DNA of 5,209 bases from Xanthobacteraceae bacterium (GTDB lineage: Bacteria; Pseudomonadota; Alphaproteobacteria; Rhizobiales; Xanthobacteraceae). Positions 1 through 5,209 of this stretch are shown here, in pieces. The stretch covers positions 1 through 5,209 of the forward strand of contig JASHYD010000573.1 of NCBI GenBank assembly GCA_030043175.1. Reading direction: 5' to 3'. Made by a program: the position numbers and the translations under genes. Positions within the stretch are counted from its first letter, which is position 1. Every line of letters starts with the position of its first letter. The notes below the pieces were generated by a model. It was not told the origin of the DNA and made no database searches. It saw only the letters and a program-made list of their open reading frames with translations.

Positions 1-40
1 ATCCGGGGTCGTGGTGCCCCAACGAAATCAACAGGTTAGT

Positions 41-53
41 ACAAGTCACTTGT
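41..53. repeat. 13-base perfect palindrome (6-base arms)
   Basis: ACAAGT and ACTTGT flank a single central C, giving perfect 6-base arms. It lies about 280 bases upstream of the phosphonoacetate hydrolase start. It is too short for a terminator and has no T run. It could be a dimeric regulator half-site pair, part of an old insertion-sequence end, or chance. Nothing in the window favours one of these. Confidence 0.3.
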
Positions 54-318
54 CCGACGTTGCTAAGTGGCTGACTTTGTTGGTGGGCGCATGACGTTTG
101 GGGCGGTAGCGAGTTCGATGAGGCGGTTCACGTCGCGTTAAGGGGCTGAGCGTTGCCCTTTTGGTCGAACGGTGAATGGCGCAAAGGCGATCCTCATCCT
201 TCGTTTTCTCACGTTGTCGGTTGCGCCGGGAGGCGGGCGCGATATGCACAGCCCCTAGGAGCTATGGTGTCACGGTAGGAAACGGTCCGTCCCATCATCA
301 AAGTGTCTTTTCCTGATC

Positions 319-323
319 GGAGG
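319..323 (+). promoter_or_regulatory. Ribosome binding site of phnA
   Basis: A perfect GGAGG sits 7 bases before the GTG at 331. It decides the start: the in-frame ATG at 364 has only A/T-rich coding-like sequence before it and no Shine-Dalgarno match. Confidence 0.75.
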
Positions 324-330
324 CTGAGCC

Positions 331-1602
331 GTGGTCGGATCTGATGTAAAATCCGAAAATGCTATGAACACGATCGTCAAGGTCAATGGGCGAGATTATG
401 CCGTTCCCGAGCGGCCGACCGTGGTGATTGTGGTCGACGGCTTCGACCAGGCCTATCTCGAAGACGGCTTCGCCAATGGCACGCTGCCGACCATGAAGTC
501 TTTCAACAAATACGGGTTCGTTGGCATCGCCGATTGCTCAATGCAAAGTACCACAAACACCAACAACACTTCGATCGTGACTGGGGTGCCACCGGCGGTA
601 CACGGCATCAACGGCAACTATTACCTCGATCCGGGGCACTGGCAAAGAGATAATGATTACAGATGCCCGCCGACTGCGCTGCGACGTCATTCTTGGGGTA
701 ATGAGCCATGCCGGCGTGCACACCGCGGTACCACGGCCAGGGACAAATTGCTCAGGGTGTTGGCGCATGGGATGTCGGGCATTGGCTTTTCGTCTGAACA
801 TGCCCACAAGGTCAATCGTGCGGATAACGGAATCGAAAATGTCGAGGCACTGGTCGGACGACCGCAACCCGATCAGTATTCGGCGGACCTTTCGCTGTTC
901 GTGCTTGATGCCGGCGTGAAACTGTTGTCGTCCGCTCGACCGGATCTGATGTATTTGTCGACCTCCGATTATGTGCAGCACAAGCACGCTCCCGGTGAAC
1001 CCGAAGCGGACGCCTACCACCAAGCGGTGGACACCAGCATCGCCAGGCTGATTGAGCTCGGCGCCACTGTCGCTGTCACGGCCGATCATGGCATGAATGA
1101 CAAGACCGCCCGCGACGGCACGGCAAATGTCATCTACCTCGAAGATAAGCTCAATTTGCGCTTCGGCGCCGGCACGGTGCGGGTGATCTGTCCGATCGCG
1201 GATCCATTCGTGCGGCATCATGGTGCGCTGGGATCGTTCGTGCGGGTGCATCTTCGCAGGCCAGCGGACGTCCAGGCCATGATGACGTTCACGCGAACAC
1301 TGCCTGGCATCGAATTGGTTCTCGATAAGCAACACGTCTGCGCGCAATTCCAGTTGCCGCTTGACCGAGAGGGGGATTTCGCCGTGTTCAGCGATCGAAA
1401 CACGGTCGTTGGGGCGCGCCCAGAGGATCACGATCTCAGCCAATTGGGGGGCCGTCGCCTTCGCTCTCATGGCGGTCTCGGAGAACAGAAGGTTCCGTTC
1501 CTGCTGTCGCGGCCACTCAACGCGGCGTATCGCGGGCGCGCGAATGACGGACCTTTGCACAACTACGACATTTTTGACTTTGCACTGAACGGCGTCGAGT
1601 AG
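331..1602 (+). CDS. phnA: Phosphonoacetate hydrolase (internally frame-damaged)
   Basis: This is a cytoplasmic zinc enzyme of the alkaline phosphatase/nucleotide pyrophosphatase superfamily. It cleaves the C-P bond of phosphonoacetate to acetate and phosphate, the last step of one 2-aminoethylphosphonate breakdown route. The frame gives 423 residues, close to the family's usual length. The expected metal and nucleophile motifs are all visible: VVDGFD (Asp36), TTNTNNTSIVTGVPP (nucleophile Thr75), STSDYVQHKHAPG (Asp213, His217), TADHGMN (Asp252, His253) and RSHGGLGEQKVPF (His380). TARDK (135-139) matches the family's TAKDK substrate-binding segment with Arg in place of the first Lys. The GTG start is chosen for its GGAGG; ATG at 364 (residue 12) is the alternative. 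Residues about 102-134 do not resemble the family because the correct reading runs in frame 2 between about 634 and 731. Whether the product is active is doubtful. No partner phn gene follows it in this window. Confidence 0.9.
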   Translation: MVGSDVKSENAMNTIVKVNGRDYAVPERPTVVIVVDGFDQAYLEDGFANGTLPTMKSFNKYGFVGIADCSMQSTTNTNNTSIVTGVPPAVHGINGNYYLDPGHWQRDNDYRCPPTALRRHSWGNEPCRRAHRGTTARDKLLRVLAHGMSGIGFSSEHAHKVNRADNGIENVEALVGRPQPDQYSADLSLFVLDAGVKLLSSARPDLMYLSTSDYVQHKHAPGEPEADAYHQAVDTSIARLIELGATVAVTADHGMNDKTARDGTANVIYLEDKLNLRFGAGTVRVICPIADPFVRHHGALGSFVRVHLRRPADVQAMMTFTRTLPGIELVLDKQHVCAQFQLPLDREGDFAVFSDRNTVVGARPEDHDLSQLGGRRLRSHGGLGEQKVPFLLSRPLNAAYRGRANDGPLHNYDIFDFALNGVE

Positions 1603-2077
1603 CGCTGCCGGAACGAGGCTGAGCTTCGCGTGATGTTGAGGATGACAATCGCCACCTACCCGGTCAGTTTCGCCGCGATCAGCGGTGATCATAGGTATAC
1701 GCTGCGCCGGCCGAGGACACGCAGCACCGCCGTGGCAGTGCGCCAGGATGGCGTCGGCGAGCAGCACCAGCGTGCCGCCAGGTCGGATGGTCAACGGATC
1801 GGCACAGGGAGCGAGCCCATCGGTGAAACGTGGCGGCAGCGGATCAGAAACGCTGGGGAATCCCATCTGCAGAATCCAAACGCCAAACCGCGGCAATCTT
1901 GCCGGTTCACAAAAATTGATTCGGTAGCCAGTCGCCGGCCTGCGAGGCTCATCAGTCTCGGCAGCGGTGTCCATTCAGCTACGACGCTGGCAGCGCCATC
2001 CCATCCCCATCCGCTTTGCGTCGGCGCTGCGCCTTTCGACGGCGCCGATTTTCGCATCAGGTTCTTGGAGAGCGCTA
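1603..2077. other. Intergenic region between convergent phnA and eutC
   Basis: This 475-base gap separates the 3' ends of the plus-strand phosphonoacetate hydrolase and the minus-strand eutC. No intact gene was recognised. Plus-strand frames across it (for example 1630-2133) are rich in Arg, Ser and Pro without any family pattern. The minus strand between about 1690 and 1930 looks more like coding sequence and is listed separately. A small GATCA/TGATC hairpin at 1677-1690 lacks a T run, so I see no convincing intrinsic terminator for either flanking gene. Confidence 0.5.
1690..1930 (-). pseudogene. Possible gene remnant, unidentified
   Basis: Minus-strand translation here gives plausible protein wording, such as GFPSVSDPLPPRF, then DPLTIRPGGTLVLLADAI. 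Between 1779 and 1741 the codons are almost all G- or C-ending (GGC GGC ACG CTG GTG CTG CTC GCC GAC GCC). The frame runs on downstream (1689 to 538) only as the antisense of phnA, so the formal long minus-strand frame is not a real gene. The RPGGTLVLLA segment is faintly like the C-terminal part of LarA-type (nickel lactate racemase) proteins. That resemblance is from memory and weak. Upstream, the minus strand shows another protein-like phrase in a different frame (AEWTPLPRLMSLAGRR), as a frameshifted relic would. Confidence 0.25.
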
Positions 2078-2851
2078 TCAGCCAACCGCCGGAAATGCTG
2101 AATCAATCAACGCGGTCTCGTCCTTTAATGTGATCCCGGTGCATTTCCGTCGTCTAGCTTCTGTGCAAAGGTGCATTAAACGCCTGGCAGCTTCCGGGTA
2201 AGTCAGCCCTTCAGGGCGAATATTGGACAAGCAATTTCGCTCAGCATTCGTGCGGCCGACGGCGGGATTCCACGTAAGATAAACTCCCAGACTATCCGGC
2301 GACGTTAGTCCAGGGCGCTCTCCGATCAGGACGGCAACGAGCGCGGCGTCGAGTTCGTGCCCGATTTCATCGCCAATTGCAACGCGGCCTTGTTGAACAA
2401 CTATAATGGGACCCACATGCCATTGATTGCGGTTCAACTCGGGCAAGGCGTGATCTAGAAGCGGTAATGCATGTCGATGAACAGCTCGCGCCGAGAGGCC
2501 ATCTGCAAGAACGAACACCACGTCATAGTTGCGGCCCGCGGCGCCAAGACGAGTCCGAGAGCTTTCCTCTAAGCGGCGACCACGGTCAGGGCGTGCGAGG
2601 TAAACGTGACGATCACTTGCAGCGCTGCGTAATAGCAGTGCTTGGAGGCCTCGTTCGGCAAGGCCGCGAAGAATCAACTCGGAGTCAAGCAATTCGCCGA
2701 CTGCGTCCCTGGCCTCGGCATGAGCGAGCTGGAAAGCAAGAAGCTCTCTTGTTGCAATTGATGATCCCGATCGCGCCAATCCAATGCGAGCTGGCGTCGC
2801 GGCGCGCAGCAGCTTCCAGCGCGGGTCACCCTCGTTTGTGAGTGCCGACAT
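2078..2851 (-). CDS. eutC: Ethanolamine ammonia-lyase small subunit
   Basis: EutC is the light chain of adenosylcobalamin-dependent ethanolamine ammonia-lyase, which turns ethanolamine into acetaldehyde and ammonia. It works with EutB in an alpha6beta6 complex and supplies part of the cobalamin pocket. The 257-residue product carries the family motifs in order: YLARPDRGRRL (84-94), LADGLSARAV (115-124), QGRVAIGDEIG (154-164), VLIGERPGLTSPDSLG (174-189) and RNCLSNIRPEGLTYPEAA (205-222). Val157, Glu178 and Cys207 align with E. coli EutC Val207, Glu228 and Cys258, listed as cobalamin contacts. It is about 40 residues shorter at the N terminus than enteric EutC, where the missing part is variable. 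The ATG at 2851 is preferred over the in-frame TTG at 2857, because GGATCAGG lies 6 bases upstream of the ATG and would abut the TTG. The gene overlaps the end of eutB by 26 bases, suggesting coupled translation. Confidence 0.95.
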   Translation of the reverse strand: MSALTNEGDPRWKLLRAATPARIGLARSGSSIATRELLAFQLAHAEARDAVGELLDSELILRGLAERGLQALLLRSAASDRHVYLARPDRGRRLEESSRTRLGAAGRNYDVVFVLADGLSARAVHRHALPLLDHALPELNRNQWHVGPIIVVQQGRVAIGDEIGHELDAALVAVLIGERPGLTSPDSLGVYLTWNPAVGRTNAERNCLSNIRPEGLTYPEAARRLMHLCTEARRRKCTGITLKDETALIDSAFPAVG

Positions 2852-4253
2852 TGTCAACCTGATCCAATAATGGCACGAAGCGTGACGGCAGCAAGTCAGA
2901 TCTGATGAGACCTTGATCGGTCATTAACCCCAAATTAGCAAGCCAGTCAGCGAACTCCGGCGCTGGGGCAAGGCCGAGGATCTGTCGCACGGAGATTACG
3001 TCGTGATAGGACGTACTTTGGTAGTTGAGCATGATGTCATCAGCTCCGGGGACGCCCATCACATAAGTAACACCCGCAACTGCTAGCAGCGTCAGCAGAG
3101 TGTCCATATCGTCCTGGTCTGCCTCGGCATGGTTCGTGTAGCAAACATCACACCCCATCGGTAAGCCAAGGAGCTTTCCGCAAAAATGATCTTCCAATCC
3201 GGCCCGGATGATTTGCTTGCCATCGAAAAGATACTCCGGACCGATGAACCCGACCACCGAATTAATAAGGAGCGGATTGAAGACCCGCGCCACTGCGTAG
3301 GCACGGGCTTCTAGTGTTTGCTGATCGCAGCCATGATGCGCGCCTGCCGAGAGCGAACTCCCCTGACCCGTTTCAAAGTACATAACATTGTCACCAAGCG
3401 TGCCCCGGCGCAACGCCAATGCCGCCTCACGAGCTTCACGCAAAATCGCGAGGTCGATGCCAAAGCTGCGATTGGTGGCTTCCGTACCGGCTATAGATTG
3501 GAAAACAAGGTCCACAGGCGCGCCTTGATTGGCGAGCGCAAGCGTTGTGGTAACGTGAGTCAGCACGCATGACTGGGTCGGTACCTCGAGCCGATTACGA
3601 AGATCATCAATCAGGCGCAGGAGCTCATAGCAACGTTCAAAGCTATCCGTGGCAGGGTTTATGCCGATAACGGCGTCGCCACATCCAAGAAGAAGGCCGT
3701 CGAGTGTGCTGGCTAGCACGCCCTTTTGATCATCGATCGGATGATTGGGTTGGATGCGCGAGGATAGTCGCCCGGCGAGGCCGATGGTATTTCGGAACTT
3801 GGAAACGATCCGACATTTAGCAGCGATTGCAATGAGGTCTTGATTGCGGCATATTTTGGCAACAGCAGCTACCATCTCTGGAGTAAGGCCTGGCCGCAGT
3901 GCAGACAGGCTTTGAGTCGTAGCGTCATCCGATAGCAGCCAGTCACGAAATCCACCCACGGTAAGATGAGCGATCCGCGCAAATGCGGTTCCGTCGTGAG
4001 TGTCGAAGATCAATCGCGTTACTTCGTCCTGCTCGTACGGAATAATAGCTTCATTCAGGAAGGTCTTAACAGGTACGTCGGCAAGTGCCATCTGCGCCGC
4101 GACCCGTTCTGCAGCGGTTGCGGCGGCAATACCGGCGAGGCAATCACCCGATCGTAACGGCGCGGCCTTTGCCAACAAGCATTTGAGGTCCGGGAAGACG
4201 TACCGTGTTCCTTTGATGATTGTCGCGAAGTTCATTCGAGAGTCATCTTTCAT
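2826..4253 (-). CDS. eutB: Ethanolamine ammonia-lyase large subunit
   Basis: EutB is the catalytic TIM-barrel subunit of ethanolamine ammonia-lyase, a radical enzyme using adenosylcobalamin to release ammonia and acetaldehyde from ethanolamine. The 475 residues align nearly gap-free with E. coli EutB (453). Conserved stretches include LRSGDCLAGIAA (33-44), VAAVAKICRNQDL (128-140), SSRIQPN (164-170), GDAVIGINPATD (192-203), MYFETGQGSSLSAGA (291-305), FIGPEYLF (336-343) and GCDVCYTNHAEADQ (367-380). Arg166, Gln168, Asn199, Glu294 and Asp369 correspond to E. coli Arg160, Gln162, Asn193, Glu287 and Asp362, the substrate-binding residues, so the active site looks intact. About 15-20 residues extend beyond the enteric C terminus. 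The ATG at 4253 gives the longest form. The ATG at 4235 (Met7) aligns exactly with the E. coli start and is a real alternative; neither has a good Shine-Dalgarno. It is transcribed ahead of eutC. No eutA, eut shell genes or permease are seen here. Confidence 0.95.
   Translation of the reverse strand: MKDDSRMNFATIIKGTRYVFPDLKCLLAKAAPLRSGDCLAGIAAATAAERVAAQMALADVPVKTFLNEAIIPYEQDEVTRLIFDTHDGTAFARIAHLTVGGFRDWLLSDDATTQSLSALRPGLTPEMVAAVAKICRNQDLIAIAAKCRIVSKFRNTIGLAGRLSSRIQPNHPIDDQKGVLASTLDGLLLGCGDAVIGINPATDSFERCYELLRLIDDLRNRLEVPTQSCVLTHVTTTLALANQGAPVDLVFQSIAGTEATNRSFGIDLAILREAREAALALRRGTLGDNVMYFETGQGSSLSAGAHHGCDQQTLEARAYAVARVFNPLLINSVVGFIGPEYLFDGKQIIRAGLEDHFCGKLLGLPMGCDVCYTNHAEADQDDMDTLLTLLAVAGVTYVMGVPGADDIMLNYQSTSYHDVISVRQILGLAPAPEFADWLANLGLMTDQGLIRSDLLPSRFVPLLDQVDNVGTHKRG
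2858..2865 (-). promoter_or_regulatory. Ribosome binding site of eutC inside eutB
   Basis: On the minus strand GGATCAGG ends 6 bases before the ATG at 2851 and lies within the last codons of eutB. It fixes the eutC start at the ATG and not at the TTG six bases upstream, which directly follows the site. Confidence 0.6.
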
Positions 4254-4390
4254 TTTCGCGATCTAAAACACACCAGTTGTTATTTATATCCCATAACACC
4301 GGCGCAAAGGTGAAGATCCTGACCGACGATAATGACATCGCAACTGGCGTTTTGAGAGGTTGCCGGCGAGCCGATCGCTGAGCGCTGCCC
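4254..4390 (-). promoter_or_regulatory. eutB upstream region with AT-rich seam
   Basis: These 137 bases separate the exporter stop codon from eutB. Composition changes sharply: the part next to eutB (about 4254-4300) is AT-rich while the exporter side is GC-rich. A TATAAA on the minus strand (4283-4288) could be a -10 element, about 30 bases before the ATG at 4253. The best -35 candidate, TTGCGC, is only 13 bases upstream of it, so the assignment is weak. The same AT-rich stretch may simply mark a recombination junction. Confidence 0.25.
4280..4390 (-). pseudogene. In-frame remnant after the exporter stop codon
   Basis: Reading on past the TGA at 4391-4393 in the same frame gives 36 more codons before a TAA at 4280-4282. 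They include DVIIVGQDLHLCA, which reads like the short strand (often VxxxDLxLxxPDG) linking membrane and ATP-binding domains in this exporter family. The resemblance ends at about 4300, where the AT-rich seam begins. This suggests the gene once continued into an ATPase domain that has been lost. The motif reading is from memory of the family and is tentative. Confidence 0.3.
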
Positions 4391-5209
4391 TCAAGCTTGG
4401 CTCTCGGCCCGCTGTTGCTTGGGCAGCGCCCTCTCCTTGTCCTCCGGCGCAAGTGGGATAGGGTCGCGAGGAGGGGCATTGTGACCGCTCTCGAGCTGAT
4501 CGAATGCAAAGAGCAAAGCGGCAACACGATTGACTGCAGCCCGCCAGTCCGAGAATCTCTGAAAGTTGTCCACCAGCCAATTGAACGCCGTCTGCAACGT
4601 GACGAACGCGGCTGCCGCCTGGGTGAGTTCACCGAGCGTCATGGTGCCAGCAAGGTATTTTGGGGCGCATAAAATCCATGCGCAGACGGGCGCCAGCAAC
4701 ACATCCATCTGCGAGACCATGGTCGTTCTCATGAGCTGCCAGCACAGCTGGCGCCAACGTTCGAGCACCTGGCGGAGCGCCAACCAGACAGCGCTGCGTT
4801 GTGTGGATCCCTCTTCGGCATGGCCGCCGCCCTCGCCTGATTCACGGATCTTTGAAGCGGCTGCCAGCATCTCGGCTTCAGCCTGATTCTCGCTCTGGAT
4901 GATCGTCGGCAATTTGCGGCCAATGATCATCATCGCGGTCGTGAAGAACAATGCATAAAGGCCGACGCCTAGCACCAGAAAGCCCGGTATCGTCACCCGG
5001 TGCACACCTGCCACGACCGTGAGACTGCCCCCTACCGTCCACAGCACGCCGGTGAACACAGCGGCCGTAGTCAAGGCAGTAAAAAGTCCGAGCGCCATAT
5101 CGACCGGGGCGTCGGTTGCGGTCCGCGCGTCGACGCAAATGCGGTATTCAGCATTCTGGTGCTCGCCGGTCACAAACTGCAGGCCGCGGTAGCGGCCGTC
5201 CTTGAGCCA
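4391..5209 (-). CDS. SbmA/YddA-type ABC exporter, membrane part only (5' partial, 3' truncated)
   Basis: The gene enters from the right edge, and its start lies outside the window. The 272 visible residues match the transmembrane domain of ABC exporters of the YddA/Rv1819c group (ABC_membrane_2, related to SbmA/BacA). Visible pieces are WLKDGRYRGLQ at the edge, then GEHQNAEYRICVDAR, helices around ALGLFTALTTAAVFTGVLWTV and IPGFLVLGVGLYALFFTTAMM, ENQAEAE, VLERWRQLCWQLMRTT, APVCAWILCAPKYLAGTMTLGE and QTAFNWLVDNFQRFSDW. Such proteins normally continue with an ATP-binding domain carrying Walker A and the ABC signature. Here the frame ends after a charged linker (residues PEDKERALPKQQRAESQA) with no ATPase. 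The segment SGEGGGHAEEGST is also unlike the usual family wording. BacA-like proteins work without an ATPase, but the ABC_membrane_2 linker and the following remnant favour truncation. It may have lost function. It lies upstream of eutB on the same strand. Confidence 0.8.
   Translation of the reverse strand, partial: WLKDGRYRGLQFVTGEHQNAEYRICVDARTATDAPVDMALGLFTALTTAAVFTGVLWTVGGSLTVVAGVHRVTIPGFLVLGVGLYALFFTTAMMIIGRKLPTIIQSENQAEAEMLAAASKIRESGEGGGHAEEGSTQRSAVWLALRQVLERWRQLCWQLMRTTMVSQMDVLLAPVCAWILCAPKYLAGTMTLGELTQAAAAFVTLQTAFNWLVDNFQRFSDWRAAVNRVAALLFAFDQLESGHNAPPRDPIPLAPEDKERALPKQQRAESQA

Larger units (their letters stand above)
1..330. other. Gene-free left flank
   Basis: No convincing protein-coding gene is visible in this stretch on either strand. 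A 67-codon minus-strand frame (46-249) is arginine-rich with no recognisable motif and is probably chance. A short minus-strand stretch between about 68 and 142 reads RDVNRLIELATAP and looks protein-like, but it is closed by stops on both sides. It could at most be a scrap of an older gene. The last part must carry the promoter of the plus-strand phosphonoacetate hydrolase gene, but I could not pick out a trustworthy -35/-10 pair. No LysR-type regulator gene, such as the phnR known beside phnA in Pseudomonas fluorescens 23F, is present here. Confidence 0.5.

Noticed and set aside
68..142. Possible transposase tail reading RDVNRLIELATAP on the minus strand
   Set aside because: Only about 24 codons between stops, with no upstream continuation in that frame and no family I can name.
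46..249. 67-codon minus-strand frame in the left flank
   Set aside because: Arginine-rich, with no motif, no clear ribosome site and no supporting context.
1677..1690. GATCA-GCGG-TGATC hairpin as a terminator of phnA
   Set aside because: Only 5 base pairs, low GC in the stem and no following T run; more likely chance.
538..1974. 478-codon open frame on the minus strand
   Set aside because: Most of it is antisense to phnA, whose plus-strand reading carries all family motifs. Only the part beyond phnA (about 1690-1930) shows any independent coding character.
1630..2133. 167-codon plus-strand frame downstream of phnA
   Set aside because: Composition is unlike protein (Arg/Ser/Pro-rich), and it runs into the antisense of eutC. 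No motif was seen.
4243..4632. 129-codon minus-strand frame bridging the exporter end and eutB
   Set aside because: It is an out-of-frame shadow of the exporter, dominated by Arg/Ser, and does not restore an ATPase domain.
1..5209. CRISPR array, tRNA or rRNA genes
   Set aside because: No regularly spaced direct repeats, no tRNA-like cloverleaf pattern and no rRNA signature were seen on either strand.

Overview
The window looks like chromosome, island or plasmid DNA of an alphaproteobacterium, most likely a Bradyrhizobium- or Mesorhizobium-like rhizobium. This rests on protein flavour: a phosphonoacetate hydrolase, a compact two-subunit ethanolamine ammonia-lyase, and an SbmA/YddA-type ABC exporter membrane domain with characteristic wording. 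It also rests on the fairly high but uneven GC. I infer the taxon from remembered family patterns, not from a search. Damaged reading frames, gene remnants and uneven composition suggest an accessory region under decay.

Layout. Positions 1-330 hold no convincing gene; a 13-base palindrome lies at 41-53 and a strong GGAGG ribosome site at 319-323. Positions 331-1602 (+) encode phosphonoacetate hydrolase (PhnA). The frame is open throughout and all metal-site motifs are present, but about 33 internal residues are read in the wrong frame because of a +1/-1 pair of indels. Positions 1603-2077 lie between convergent genes and hold no intact gene, only a minus-strand stretch with coding character that may be a gene remnant. 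Positions 2078-2851 (-) encode EutC and 2826-4253 (-) EutB, the small and large subunits of adenosylcobalamin-dependent ethanolamine ammonia-lyase. The two genes overlap by 26 bases and look intact. Positions 4391-5209 (-) hold the membrane half of an ABC exporter that enters from the right edge and stops before any ATP-binding domain. An in-frame remnant of about 36 codons follows its stop codon, and an AT-rich seam separates it from eutB.

How the genes fit together. PhnA splits phosphonoacetate into acetate and phosphate. EutBC converts ethanolamine to acetaldehyde and ammonia. Both handle two-carbon compounds related to aminoethyl head groups (2-aminoethylphosphonate and ethanolamine), so the pair could be the leftovers of a C2 amine/phosphonate scavenging region. 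They are convergent, though, and share no operon. No microcompartment genes, EutA reactivase, transporter or aldehyde dehydrogenase is visible here. I saw no clear undescribed system. The most checkable oddities are the double frameshift in phnA and the truncated exporter next to eutB.
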